Source: Siderastrea siderea (taxonomy: Eukaryota; Cnidaria; Anthozoa; Scleractinia; Rhizangiidae). Taken from it: a stretch of 64,000 nt of DNA. Position 1 is the first letter of the stretch; each line of letters opens with the position of its first letter. Shown here piece after piece: positions 31,419 through 46,270 of the stretch. The stretch is from assembly GCA_964030785.1 (NCBI GenBank), contig OZ034979.1, forward strand, positions 14,182,583 to 14,246,582, given 5' to 3'. The notes below the pieces were generated by a model. That model worked only from the letters and a program-made list of their open reading frames with translations. It did not search any database and was not told where the DNA came from. Made by a program: the position numbers and the translations under genes.

Positions 31419-31751
31419 TTAATGTTCTGATTAGACGTCTTACAGTAGGGTAAAATGGGATGGGAGATAAAATGGGATCTTGACGTTATCTTGGGTAAGC
31501 TCCTATGCAAAGCCACCCTATTGAGAAAGGGATCTAACTAATGAAAGTGAGGTCTCATTCTGATTTGTTCTTAAGGAACCAACACTTTGCTCATGTGACA
31601 GGCTTCCAGGTGGGGTTAAAGATCAACACGTATGTTTTTTCAATCGTGCTACTGGCTGTTTCGCTTTTGCTGCTAGCCAAGGCTCACTGGAAAAGTCGAT
31701 ATTCAGCACGTTGCCGTAAACAGCTGAACATTGCTGAGAGGCCGCCGTGAG

Positions 31752-32148
31752 ATGATCATCGAGAAGGTGCGGGCTATCGATAAGGAAAGAAGGTCAGCTA
31801 CAGCTGTTGGATTTGCTAAACAGTGTGCTTGGTCGTGCTGGGAAGAGTCGGAACAGTAAAAACATCCGCTGCCTAACCCTTGCTCTCATCGAGCTATCGC
31901 AAATCAGTTTCCTCCTCAGATCGATCAATGACCTCCTCCCTACAACAACAAACCTTAAACAATGGGCCATCATCGACGGCGACACTTGCCGTGCTTCTAT
32001 TAAAACACATGCCACCTTAGAGCATTTGTTAGCAGCTTGTGATAGCTCACTGCAGAAGTACACTTGGAGACACAACTTAGTGTTGACGGTTCTCAACATC
32101 ACACAGGTTCTCGACATCAAGTTTCCCGACATCACAAAGACCAGCTAA
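31752..32148 (+). pseudogene. LINE reverse-transcriptase C-terminal relic, copy 2
   Basis: Same frameshifted fragment as at 5198-5594, with the LLPTTTNL and YTWRHNLVL blocks intact. Confidence 0.7.
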
Positions 32149-32509
32149 GGAAGAACCTAACCAAGTCATCAAGTTCCACCGCAATCATCACACAGTGCTT
32201 CATGCAACTCAGCTTGTATTGACCAAGGATGCCGTTTGTGTATTACCCCCCTGAAACTGCACCTGGCAGAGAACTGAGACACTATTAATATACAGCATAG
32301 ATTTTTGAGTTGCGCTCCTTGGGACGCCCTTTGTATTCTCCATGCTTGCTGCTACGACGCCTGGAAAGGCATCACGTAGTGGCATCTTCCACTGGCGGCG
32401 CAGGAACTGTAGTCCCGTAGATAGCCGCGAAACTACAACACTTCCTGGGCAATGGCTGATGAGGATGATGGCTTGGAGTTGGCAATTTAAGTCTGCATGA
32501 TATACTCTC

Positions 32510-33502
32510 TTAGTGTATTCTGCATAATTTAGCCCGGTATGAGACACAACGCGTTTTGTCCATTACGGCGCACTGAAAAACTCGATTTTCCGAAAGTTGC
32601 AGCGAACTGCTTTTATCAGCTGTTTTAGTACGATTTTGATGTTCAAGTCTAAGTAATGTACGACGCAACTTACATTTTGTCCATGATGAGTCACTGGAAA
32701 ACTCAATTTTCAAAAACTTCCTGTGAAGAGCTCAATTCTCTTGATTTACGATGATTCCCATGTCCTTAACGTTTTAGCCGCATACAAAGGAAACTGCATT
32801 TTCTCCATGTTGTCATGTAAAAACTCGACTTTAGGAAAGTTTCCCTGAACAGCTAAAATCATCTCTTGCGTTATGAATTCGACGGCCGTACTGCATTCTG
32901 TAATTTGTTGCGCTGTACCGACATAAAATGCACTTTCTAGATAATGACTCACTGGAAAATATTGATTTTCCGAAATTTGTCCGAAACCCTTTAAATCCCC
33001 TGTTTTTCAATGATTTTTGTGTGCGTAGTACATCCTCTAAGTTTTCGCCGTACGCAAAAGGAAAACGACTTTTCGCCATTACCATTAACCAGGAAACGTG
33101 ATTTCCTAAAAGTTGCCGGAAACAGCCCAATTCTTTTGTTTTATGATGATTTTGACGTCTGTAGTAAATTCTACAAGTTAGGGGGCTGTACCGACATAAA
33201 GCGCATTTTCTACAATATGAGACACTGGAAAAGTCTATTTTCCGCACGTTGCCTTGAACAGCTCTAATCACTTGTTTTATTTTGACTTCCATGTCTGTAG
33301 TACATTCTATATCTTTAAGTCCCAACTCACGGAAAATGCGTTTAGTCTTTTATGGCGCACTGAAAAACAGCATTTTTAGAAAGTTGGCGTGAACAGCTTT
33401 TAACACCTGCCCTTATGATGATTGCGATGCCTTGAAGTTCCAGCCGTGTACGACGCAAAGAATTTTGTCTGAGATGAGTAAATGGCAGTTTTTAGAAAAT
33501 GT
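32510..33502 (-). repeat. 134-bp satellite, reverse left block, copy 2
   Basis: Matches 5925-6917 base for base as far as I compared, including the diverged monomers and the orientation switch after it. Confidence 0.85.
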
Positions 33503-33540
33503 AGAAAATAAGTTTTCAGGTCTGTAGGGATTTTCCTTAA

Positions 33541-36500
33541 GTTGTCGATACAGTGCAAGACTTACAGAATGTACTACAAACATCCAATTCATCATAAAAC
33601 AGGTGATTTCAGCTGTTCCCGACAACTTATGGAAAATCAGGTTTTTCTGTGACCCATAATGGAGAAAATGCATTTTGCTTTGTATACAACTAAAAGGTGA
33701 AGGATGCATTACGGAGATTGAAATATTCGTAAAGCAGATGAATTAAGCTGTTTACGGTAACTTTCGGAAAATTGATTTTTCTAGTGACTCAATCTAGAAA
33801 CTGTGTTTTATGTCGATACAGCGCTAAAACTTACAGAATGTACTACAGACATCGAAGTCGTCATAAAACGGGGGATTTCAGCTGTTCCCGTTAACATTTG
33901 GAAAATCAAGTTTTCCAGTAACCCATAATGACGAAAATGCATTTTCCTTTGTATGCCGCTAAAACGTGAAGGATGCATTACGCAGATTGAAGTCTTCGTA
34001 AAGCAGATCAATACAGCTGTTCACAGTAACTTTTGGAGAATCGAGTGTTTTAGTGACCCATAATAGACACAACGTGTTTTGCGTCTTACCAGACCAATCT
34101 TAATGAATGTACTACACGGATGGAAATCACCATAAAACCGGTTACTTGAGCAGTTTACAGAAACTTTCAGTAAATCAAGTTTCCCATTGACCCATGATGG
34201 AGACATTGGCTTTCGGTGAGTTGAGCTGTTCACAGTAACTTTTGGAAAATCGAGTTTTTAGTGACTCAGTCTAGAGAGTGCGTTTTATGTCGATATAGCG
34301 CTTAAACTTACAGAATGTTCCTTGCAACTTTTGGAAAATCGACTGTTCGAGTGACTCATAATAGACGAAATGCGATTCGCGTCTTACCGGACCAAACTTG
34401 CAAAATGTACTGCACGGATAAAAATAAGCATAAAACCGGTTACTTGAGCAGTTAAGGGCAACTTTCAGAAAATCAAGGTTCACAGTGATCCATAATGGCG
34501 AAAATGCATTTTCCTTTGTATGCTGCTAAAGCGTAAAGGATGCACTTTGGAGATAGAAATCTTCGTAAAGCGGATGAATTAAGCTGTTCAAAGTAACTTT
34601 AGGGAAATTGAACTTTCCAGCGACTCAATCTACAAAGTGCGTTTTATGCCGATAGAGAATGTACTACAGACATCAAAGTCATCGTAACACAGGTGATTTT
34701 AGCTGTTCCCGACAACTTTTGGAAAATCGAGCGTTCTAGTGACCCATAATAGACAAAGTGCGTTTTGCGTCCTACAGGACCAAAGCTGCAAAATGTACTA
34801 CACGGATGGAAATCACCATAAATTCGGTTACTTTAGCAGTTTAGTGCAACTTTCAGAAAATCAAGCTTCTCAGTGACCCATAATGGGGAAAAGGCTTTTT
34901 CCTTTGTATGCCCCTAAAACGTAAAGGACGCACTTCGGAGATAGAAATCTTCGTAAAGCGGATGAATTAAGCTGTTCACAGAAACTTTTGGAAAATCGAG
35001 TTTTCCAGTGACCCATAATAGACAAAATGCGTTTTAATTCTCACCGAACCAAAGTTGCGAAACGTACTACACGGATGCCAATCACCAAGACCGGTTACTT
35101 GAGCAGTTTACGGGAACATTCAGGAAATCGAGTTTCCAAGTGCCCCATGATGGAGAAAATGGGCTTTCGTTTCCATACCGCTAAAATTTGGACGATGCAC
35201 TACTGATATCGAATCACCGTAAAACGGGTGAATTCAGCTATTCACAGTAACTTTTGGAGATTTGAGTTTTTTAGTTACTCAATCTAGAAAGTGCGTTTTA
35301 TGTCGAAAAAGTGCTGAAACTTACAGAATGTACTACAGACATCGAAGTCATCATAAAACAGGTGATTTCAGCTGTTCCCGGCAACTTTTAAAAAAATCGA
35401 GTTTTCCAGTGTTCCATAATGAAAAAAATGTGTTTTGCGTCTTACCAGACCCAAACTTCCAAAATGTACTACACGGATGGAAATCATCCTACAACAGGTG
35501 ATTTCAGCTGTTCCTGACAATTTTTGGAAAATCAAGTTTTCTAGTGACCCATAATGGATTAAATGCATTTTCCTTGAAATAACGCTAAAATATGAAGGAT
35601 GTATTACGGGGATTGAAATCTTATTAAAGCAGATAAACTAATATGTTCACACTAACTTTTGGAAACTTGAGTTTTCTAGTGACTCAACCTAGAAAGTGCC
35701 TGCTATGTCGATACAGCGCTAACACTTACAGAATGTACTACAGACATCAAAGTCATCATAAAACAGGTGATTTGAGCTGTTCCCGACAACTTTTGGAAAA
35801 TCTAGCGTTTGAGTGACCCATAATAGACAAAGTGCGTTTTACGTCTTACCAGTCCACACCTTCAAAACTTACTACATGAATGGAAATCACCATAAAACTA
35901 GTTACTTGAGCAGTTCAGGGTAATTTTCAGAAAACCAAACTTCTCAGTGATCCATAAAGGGAAAATGCATTTTCCATTCTATGCCGCTAAAACATAAACG
36001 ATGCACTTCGGAGATCGCAACCTTCGTAAAGCCGATGAATTAAGCTGTTCACAGTAATGTTTGGAAAATTGAGTTTTCCACTGACTCAATCTAGAAAGTG
36101 GGTCTTACGTCGATATAGCGCTAAGACTTACAGAATGTACTACAGACATCGAAGTTATCATAAAACAGCCGATTACAGCTGTTCCCGGCAACTTTTGGAA
36201 AATAAAGTTTGCCAGTGAACCATGATGGAGAAAACGCGCTTTCGTTTCTATGCGCTAATCCTTGAAAGATGCACTACGGAAATCGAAATCATCGTAAAAC
36301 GGGTGAATTGAGCTGTTCACAGTAACTTTGAAAAATCGAGGTTTTTAGTGACTCAATGGAGAGAGTGTGTTTTATGTCGATACAGTGCTTAAACTTACAG
36401 AATGCACTACAGACACCCGATTCATCCTACAACAGGTGATTTCAGCTGTTCCTGACAATTTTTGGAAAATCAAGTTTCCTAGGGACCCATAATGGATTAA

Positions 36501-39500
36501 ATGCATTTTCCTTGAAATAACGCTAAAATATGAAGGATGTATTACGGGGATTGAAATCTTATTAAAGCAGATAAACTAATATGTTCACACTAACTTTTGG
36601 AAACTTGAGTTTTCTAGTGACTCAACCTAGAAAGTGCCTGCTATGTCGATACAGCGCTAACACTTACAGAATGTACTACAGACATCAAAGTCATCATAAA
36701 ACAGGTAATTTGAGCTGTTCCCGACAACTTTTGGAAAATCTAGCGTTTGAGTGACCCATAATAGACAAAGTGCGTTTTGCGTCTTACCAGTCCACACCTT
36801 CAAAACTTACTACATGAATGGAAATCACCATAAAACTAGTTACTTGAGCAGTTCAGGGTAATTTTCAGAAAACCAAACTTCTCAGTGATCCATAAAGGGA
36901 AAATGCATTTTCCATTCTAATGCCGCTAAAACATAAACGATGCACTTCGGAGATCGCAACCTTCGTAAAGCCGATGAATTAAGCTGTTCACAGTAATGTT
37001 TGGAAAATTGAGTTTTCCACTGACTCAATCTAGAAAGTGGGTCTTATGTCGATATAGCGCTAAGACTTACAGAATGTACTACAGACATCGAAGTTATCAT
37101 AAAACAGCCGATTACAGCTGTTCCCGGCAACTTTTGGAAAATAAAGTTTGCCAGTGAACCATGATGGAGAAAACGCGCTTTCGTTTCTATGCCGCTAAAC
37201 CTTGAAGGATGCACTACGGAAATCGAAATCATCGTAAAACGGGTGAATTGAGCTGTTCACAGTAACTTTGAAAAATCGAGGTTTTTAGTGACTCAATGGA
37301 GAGAGTGTGTTTTATGTCGATACAGTGCTTAAACTTACAGAATGCACTACAGACACCCGATTCATCCTACAACAGGTGATTTCAGCTGTTCCTGACAATT
37401 TTTGGAAAATCAAGTTTCCTAGGGACCCATAATGGATTAAATGCATTTTCCTTGAAATAACGCTAAAATATGAAGGATGTATTACGGGGATTGAAATCTT
37501 ATTAAAGCAGATAAACTAATATGTTCACACTAACTTTTGGAAACTTGAGTTTTCTAGTGACTCAACCTAGAAAGTGCCTGCTATGTCGATACAGCGCTAA
37601 CACTTACAGAATGTACTACAGACATCAAAGTCATCATAAAACAGGTAATTTGAGCTGTTCCCGACAACTTTTGGAAAATCTAGCGTTTGAGTGACCCATA
37701 ATAGACAAAGTGCGTTTTGCGTCTTACCAGTCCACACCTTCAAAACTTACTACATGAATGGAAATCACCATAAAACTAGTTACTTGAGCAGTTCAGGGTA
37801 ATTTTCAGAAAACCAAACTTCTCAGTGATCCATAAAGGGAAAATGCATTTTCCATTCTATGCCGCTAAAACATAAACGATGCACTTCGGAGATCGCAACC
37901 TTCGTAAAGCCGATGAATTAAGCTGTTCACAGTAATGTTTGGAAAATTGAGTTTTCCACTGACTCAATCTAGAAAGTGGGTCTTATGTCGATATAGCGCT
38001 AAGACTTACAGAATGTACTACAGACATCGAAGTTATCATAAAACAGCCGATTACAGCTGTTCCCGGCAACTTTTGGAAAATCAAGTTTTCCAGTGACCAC
38101 TAAAGGAGAAAAAGCATTTTCCTTTGTATGCTGTTCAAAAGGAAAGGATGCACTACGGAAATCGAAATCATCGTAAAACGGGTGAATTGAGCTGTTCACA
38201 GTAACTTTGCAAAATCCAGTTTTTCAGTGACTCAATGGAGAGAGTGTGTTTTATGTTGATACAGCACTAAAACTTACAGAATGTCCTACAAACATCGAAG
38301 TCATCATAACACAGGTGATTTTAGCTGTTCCCGACAACATTTGGAAAATCGAGCTTTCTAGTGACACATAATAGAGAAAGTGCGTTTTCCATCTTACAGG
38401 ACCAGACCTGGAAAATGTACTACACGGATGGAAATCCGCATAAAACCGGTTACTTTAGCAGTTTAGGGCAACATTCAGAAATCTAGGTTCTCAGTGACCC
38501 ATAATAGAGTAAATGCATTTTCGTTTGCATGCCGCTGAAAGGTGAAGGACGGATTGCCGAGATTGAAATCTTCGTAAAGCCGATGAATTAAGCTGTTCAC
38601 AGATCACTTTTTAAAAAATGAGCTTTCCAGTGACTTAATCGAGAGAGTGCGATTTATGTGGATACAGTGCTAAAACTTACTGAATGTAGTACAGACATAG
38701 AAGTCATCATAAAACAGGTGATTCCAGCTGTTCCCGGCAACTTTTTGAAACTCAAGTTTTCCAGTGACCGGTACTGGCGAAAATGCATTTTCCTTGGTAT
38801 GCCGCTAAAACGTGAAGGATGTATTACCGAGATTGAAATCTTCGTAAGGCGGATGAATGAAGCTGTTTACAGTAACTTTTGGAAAATCAAGTTTATCAGT
38901 GTCTAGAGAGTGCGTTTTATGTCGATACAGCCAGAAAACTTACAGAATGTACTACAGACATCGAAGTGATCATAAAATGGGTGATTTCAGCTGTTCCTTG
39001 AACCTTTTGGAAAATCGACTGTCCTAGTGACCCATAATAGACTAAATGCGATTTCCATCTTACTGGACAAAACTTGAAAAATATACTACACCGACGGAAA
39101 TCACCATAAAACCAGTTACTTGAGCAGTTTAGGGCAACTTTCAGAAAATCAAGCTTGACAGTGACCCATATTGGCGAAAATGCATTTTCCTTTGTATGCC
39201 GCTAAAACGTTAAAGGATACACTTCGGGGATCGAAATCTTCGTAAAGCGGATGTCGACAAAATGTTGAAACTTAATGTTGGAACTCATCATAAAACAGGT
39301 GATTTCAGCTGTTCCCGGCAACTTTTAAAAAATCGAGTTTTCCAGTGTTCCATAATAAACAAAATGTGTTTTGCGTCTTACCGGACCCAAACCTCCAAAA
39401 TGTACTACACGGATGGAAATCATCATGAGACCGGTTACTTGAGCAGTTTACGGGAACTTTCAGGAAATCAAGTTTCCCAGTGAGCCATGATGGAGAAACC

Positions 39501-42500
39501 GCGCTTTCGTTTCTATGCCGCTAAACCTTGAAGGATGCACTTCGGAAATCGAAATCATCGTAAAACGGGTGAATTGAGTTGTTTACAGTAACTTTTGGAA
39601 AATCGAGTTTTCCAGTGACCCATAATAGACAAAATACGTTTTAATTCTCACCGAACCAAAGTTGCGAAATGTACTACACGGATGCAAATCACCAAGACCG
39701 GTTACTTGAGCAGTTTACGGGGACATTCAGGAAATCGAGTTTCCTAGTCCCCCATGATGGAGAAAATGGGCTTTCGTTTCCATACAGGTGATTTCAGCTG
39801 TTCCCGGCAACTTTTAAAAAAATCGAGTTTTCCAGTGTTCCATAATGAACAAAATGTGTTTTGCGTCTTACCGGACCCAAACTTCCAAAATGTATACGTA
39901 CTACACGGATGGAAATCATTATGAGACCGGTTACTTGAGCAGTTTATGGGAACTTTCAGGAAATCAAGTTTCCCAGTGAGCCATGATGGAGAAAACGCGC
40001 TTTCGTTTCTATGCCGCTAAACCTTGAAGGATGCACTACGGAAATCGAAATCATCGTAAAACGGGTGAATTGAGCTGTTCACAGTAACTTTGAAAAATCG
40101 AGGTTTTTAGTAACTCAATCGAGAGAGTGTGTTTTATGTCGATACAGTGCTTAAATTTACAGAATGCACTACAGACACCGAAGTCATCCTACAACAGGTG
40201 ATTTCAGCTGTTCCTGACAATTTTTGGAAAATCAAGTTTTCTAGTGACCCATAAGGGATAAAATGCATTTTCCTTGAAATAACGCTAAAATATGAAGGAT
40301 GTATTACGGGGATTGAAATCTTATTAAAGCAGATAAACTAATATGTTCACACTAACTTTTGGAAACTTGAGTTTTCTAGTGACTCAACCTAGAAAGTGCC
40401 TGTTATGTCGATACAACGCTAACACTTACAGAATGTACTAAAGACATCAAATTCATCATAAAACAGGTGATTTGAACTGTTCCCGACAACTTTTGGAAAA
40501 ACTAGCGTTTGAGTGACCCATAATAGACAAAGTGCCTTTTGCGTCTTACCAGTCCACACCTTCAAAACTTACTACACGAATGGAAATCACCATAAAACTA
40601 GTCACTTGAGCAGTTCAGGGTAATTTTCAGAAAATCAAACTTCTCAGTGATCCATAAAGGGAAAATGCATTTTCCATTCTATGCCGCTAAAACATAAAAG
40701 ATGCACTTCGGAGATCGCAACCTTCGTAAAGCGGATGAATTAAGCTGTTCACAGTAACGTTTGGAAAATTGAGTTTTCCACTGACTCAATCTAGAAAGTG
40801 GGTCTTATGTCGATACAGCGCTAAGACTTACAGAATGTACTACAGACATCGAAGTTATCATAAAACAGCCGATTACAGCTGTTCCCGGCAACTTTTGGAA
40901 AATCAAGTTTTCCAGTGACCACTAAAGGAGAAAAAGCATTTTCCTTTGTATGCCGTTCAAAAGGAAAGGATGCACTACGGAAATCGAAATCATCGTAAAA
41001 CGGGTGAATTGAGCTGTTCACAGTAACTTTGCAAAATCGAGTTTTTCAGTGTCTCAATCGAGAGAGTGTTTTATGTTGATACAGCACTAAAACTTACAGA
41101 ATGTCCTACAAACATCGAAGTCATCATAACACAGGTGATTTTAGCTGTTCCCGACAACATTTGGAAAATCGAGCGTTCTAGTGACCCATAATAGAGAAAG
41201 TGCGTTTTCCATCTTACAGGATCAGACCTGGAAAATGTACTACACGAATGGAAATCCGCATAATACCGGTTACTTTAGCAGTTTAGGGCAACATTCAGAA
41301 ATTAAGGTTCTCAGTGTCTCAATCTAGAGAATGCGTTTTATGTGGATACAGTGCTAAGACTTACTCAATGTAGTACAGACATAGAAGTCATCATAAAACA
41401 AGTGATTCCAGCTGTACCCGGCAACGTTTTGAAATTCAAGTTTTCCAGTGACCGGTACTGGATTTTTCTTGGTATGCCGCTAAAACGTGAAGGATGCATT
41501 ACGGAGATTGAAATCTTCGTTAGGCGGATGAATTAAGCTGTTCACAGTTACTTTTAGGAAAATGAATTTTCTAGTGACTCAATCTTTAAAGTGCGTTTGA
41601 TGTCGATACAGTGATAAATCTTACAGAATATACTACAGACATCAAAGTGATCATAAATCAGGTGAGTTCAGGTGTTCCCGGCAACGTTTGGATAATCGAG
41701 TGTCCAAGTTACTCATGATAGACAAAAGGTGTTTTGCTTCTTGCCGCACCAAACTTAGAGAATGTAGTACACGGATGGATTGAGATGTTAGTTACTCAAT
41801 CTAGAAAGTGCGTTTTATGTCGAAAAAGTGCTGAAACTTACAGAATGTACTACAGACATCGAAGTCATCACAAAACAGGTGATTTCAGCTGTTTTGTGAT
41901 GAGAGAGTTTTCCAGTGTTTCATAATAAACAAAATGTGTTTTGCGTCTTACCGGACCCAAACTTCCAAAATGTACTACACGGATGGAAATCATCATGAGA
42001 CCGGTTACTTGAGCAGTTTACGGGAACTTTCAGGAAATCACGTTTCCCAGTGAGCCATGATGGACAAAACGCGCTTTCGTTTCTATGCCGCTAAACCTTG
42101 AAGGATGCACTACAGAAATCGAGATCATCGTAAAACGGGTGAATTGAGCTGTTTACAGTAACTTTTGGAAAATCGAGTTTTTCAGTGACTTAATCGAGAG
42201 AGTGTGTTTTATGTCGATACAGTGCTTAAACTTAGAGAATGTACTACAGACACCGAAGTCATCCTAAAACAGGTGATTTCAGCTGTTCCCGACAATTTTT
42301 GGAAAATCAATTTTTCCAGTGACCGATATTAAAGCAAATTCATTTTCCTTTGTATGCCTCTAAAACGTGAAGGATGCATTAAGGAGATTGAAATCTTATT
42401 AAACCGGATGAACTATGCTGTTCAGAGTAACTTTTTGAAAATTGAGTTTTCTAGTGACTCAATCTAGTAAGTACGTTTTATGTTGATCCAGCGGTAAAAC

Positions 42501-45500
42501 GTACAGAATGTATTACAGAAATCGAAGTCATCATAACCGATGTGATTTCAGCTGTTCCCGACATTTTTTGGAAAATTGAGCGTTCCAGTGACCCGTAATA
42601 GACAAAGTGCGTTTTGCATCTTACTGCACAAAACTTACAGAATGTACTACACGAATGGAAATCACCATAAGACCGGTTACTTGAGCAGGTTACGGGAATT
42701 TTCAGGAAATCCAGTTTCCCAGGTGATCCATGATGGAGACAATGGCTTTCGTTTCGATACTGCTAAAACTTGGAGGATGGACTACAGAAGTCGAAATGAT
42801 CGTAAAACGGGCGATTCGAGCTGTTCACAGTAACTTTTGGAAAATCGAATTTTTCAATGACTAAGTCTAGAAAGTGCGTTTTAGTTCAATACAGCGCTAA
42901 AACTTACACAATGTGCTAAATACATCGAAGTCATCATAAAAAAGGGGAATTGAGCTGTTTCCGACAACTTTTGGAAAATCAAATTTTCCAGTGAACCATA
43001 ATGGGGCAAATGCATTCTCCTTTGTATGCCGTTAAAAGGTCAAGGATGCATTACGGGGATTGAAATCTTGTTAAAGCGGATGAACTAAGCTGTTCATAGT
43101 AACTTTTGCAAAATTGAGTTTTCTAGTGACCCAATCTAGAAAGTGCGTTTTATGTTGATACAGCGGTAATACTTACAGAATGTACTACAAACATCGAAGT
43201 CATAATTAACAGGTGATTTCAGCTGTTGCCGGCAAGTTTTGGATAATCCAGTGTTCTCGTGACCCATAATAGAGAAAACGTGTTTTGTGTCTTACCGGAC
43301 CAAACTTAGAGAATGTACTACACGGATGGAAATCACCATAAAACCGGTTACTTGACCAGTTTACGGGAACTTTGAAGAAGTCAAGTTTCCCAGTGACCCA
43401 TGATGGAGACATTTTCTTTCCTTTGTATACTGCTAAAACTTGGAGGATGCACTACGGATATCGAAATCGTCGTAAAACGGGTGAATTGAGCTGTACACAG
43501 TAACTTTAAGAAAATCGAGTTTTTTCAGTGACTCAGTCTAGAGGGTGCGTTTTATGTAGCTACAGCGCTAAATCTTACAGAATGTACTACAGAGATCGAA
43601 GTCATCATAAAACAGGTAATTTCCAGGTAATTTCAGCTGTTCCTTGGGACTTTTGGAAAATCGACTGTTCCAGGGACCCATAATAGACGAAATGCGATTT
43701 GCGTCTTACGGGACCAAGCTATCGAAATGTACTACAAGGATGGAAATCACCATAAAACCGGTTACTTGAGCAGTTAACGACAACTTTCAAAAATCAAGTT
43801 TGCCAGTGACCCAGAGTGGGAAAAATTTATTTTCCTTTGTATCCCGCTAAAACGTAAAGGACGCACTTCGGAGATCGAAGTCTTTGTAAAGGGGATGAAT
43901 TAAGGTGTTCCCGGCAACTATTGGAAATTCGGCATTTCCAGTGAGCCATAATAGATAGAATGCGTTTTTTTTTTTTACTGAACCAAACTTGCAAAATGTA
44001 TTACACAGATGGAAATCACCATAAGACCAGTTACTTGAGTAGTTTGCGGGAACATTCAGGAAATCTAGTTTCCTAGTGACCCATGATGGACAAAATGGGC
44101 TTTCGTTTCCATACCGTTAAAATTTGGACGATGTATTACGGAAATCGAATCAGCGTAAAACGGGATACAGCACTAAAACTTACGGAATGTACTACAGATA
44201 TAGAAGTCATCATAAAACAGGTGATTTCAGCTGTTCCCGGCAACTTTTGGAAAATCGAGTTTTCGAGTGACGCATAATAGACAAAATGTGCTTTGCGTCT
44301 TACGGTACTAAACTTCCAAAATGTACTGCACTTATGGAAATCACCATAAGACCGCTTACTTGAGCAGTTGACGGGAACTTTCAGGAAATCAAGTTTCCCA
44401 GTGACCCGTGATTGAGAAAATCCGCTTTCGATTCTATGACGTAAATCGAAATCATCGTAAAACGGGTAAATTGAGCTGTTCACAGTAACTTTTGGAAAAT
44501 CGAGTTTTTCATTGACTCAATCGAGAGAGTGTGTTTTATGTCCATACAGTGCTTAAACTTATAGAATATACTACGGACACCGAAGTCATCACAAAACACC
44601 TGATTTCAGTAGTTCCTGGCAACCTTTGGAAAATCGAGTGTTCCAGTGACCCATAATAGATGAAATGCGTTTTGCGTCTTACCGGACCAAACTTGCAAAA
44701 TGTACTGCACGGATGGAAATCACCATAAAACCGGTTACTTGAGCATCTAGGGCAACTTTTAGAAAATCAAGCTTCCCAGTGACCCCTAATGGTGAAAATG
44801 CATTTTCCTTTGTGTGCCGCTAAAACATAAAAGATGCATTACGGAGATTGAAATCTTGGTAAAGCGGATGAATTAAGCTGTTCACACTAAGTACAGACAT
44901 CGATGTCATCATAAAACAGGTGATTTTAGCTGTTCGGGACAACTTTTGGAAAATCTAGCGTTCTAGTGACCCATACATAATAGACAAAGTGCGTTTTGCG
45001 TCTTACTACACCAAACTTACAGAATGTTCTACACGGATGGAAATCACCATAAAAGCGGTTACTTGAGTAGGTTACGGGAACTATCAGGAAATCAAGTTTC
45101 CATGATGGAGACATTGGCTTTCGTTTCTATACCGCTAAAACTTGGAGGATGCACTACGTAAATCGAAATCATCGTAAAATGGGAGATTTGAGATGTTCAC
45201 AGTAACTTTTGGAAAATCGAGTTTTCACAGTTTACACTTGGAGGATGCGCTACGGAAATCAAAACCATCGTAATACGGGTGAATTGAGCTGTTCACAGTA
45301 ACTTTTGGAAAATCGAGGTTTTTAGTGACTCAATTTAGAAATGCATGTTCCCTCGTATGCCGCTAAAACGTGAAGGATGCATTACAGAGATTGAAATCTT
45401 CGTAAGGGGGATGAATTAACCTGATCACAGTAACTTTTGCAAATTGAGTTTTCCACTGACTCAATGTAGAAGGTGCGTTTTATTTCGATACAATGCTAAA

Positions 45501-46154
45501 ACCAACTGTTCCCTGCAACTTTTGGAAAATCGAGTTTCCTAGTTTCCCATAATAGACAAAATGCGTTTTACGTCTTACCGAACAAAACTTACAGAAGAAC
45601 TACACGGACGGAAATCACCATAAGAGCGGTTACTTCAGCAGTTTACGGGAACTCTCAGGAAATGAAGTTTCCCAGTGACCCATTATAGAGAAAATGCGCT
45701 TTCGTTTCTATGCTGCTAAAAATTAGAGGATGGACGACGGACATCGAAATCGTCGTAAAACGGGTGAATTGAGCTGTTCACAGTAACATTTAGAAAATCG
45801 AGTTTTTCAGTTACTCAACCTAGAAAGTGCGTTTTATGTCGATACAGCGCTAAAACTTACAGAATGTACTACAGACATCGAAGTCCTCATAAACAGGTGG
45901 TCATCATAGAACAGCTGTTCTCGGCATTTTTTGGAAAATTGACTGTTCCAGTGACCCATACTAGACAAAATGTGTTTTGCGTCTTACCGGATCAAACTTG
46001 CGAAATGTACTACAAGGATGGAAATCACCATAAAACCGGTTAGTTGAGCAGTTTAGGGCAACTTTCAGAAAATCAAGCTTCTCAGTGACTCATAATGGCA
46101 AAACTGCATTTTCCTTTCCATGCCGCTAAAACGTAAATGATGCACTTCGGAGAT
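33541..46154 (+). repeat. 134-bp satellite, forward main array, copy 2
   Basis: About 94 monomers, seven more than copy 1. The gain is one 939-bp higher-order unit. Near 44440 a 24-bp segment present in copy 1 (about 16910-16933) is missing; the gap is flanked by ACG on both sides in copy 1. A frame of 115 aa that appears at 44136-44483 is a by-product of this deletion. Confidence 0.95.
35565..37442 (+). repeat. Two complete 939-bp higher-order units, copy 2
   Basis: The phrase GCATTTTCCTTGAAATAACG starts at 35565, 36503 and 37443, giving units of 938 and 940 bp, followed by a partial third. Copy 1 has only one complete unit here. The two units differ by small changes, for example GGTGATTTGAGC versus GGTAATTTGAGC and a one-base loss near 36253 balanced by a one-base gain near 36920. 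Confidence 0.9.
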
Positions 46155-46270
46155 TTTAGAACAAATTATTTCAAGAGCAAATTGCAGTCTACTTAGATAT
46201 CAGTTTACTCAGATTTCAGTCAACTCAGATTTCAGAACAAATTGCAGTCTACTCAGTTCAATTACCATTA
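46155..46270. other. Spacer between opposite satellite blocks, copy 2
   Basis: Same 116-bp spacer with two pairs of short direct repeats as at 18656-18771. Confidence 0.8.
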
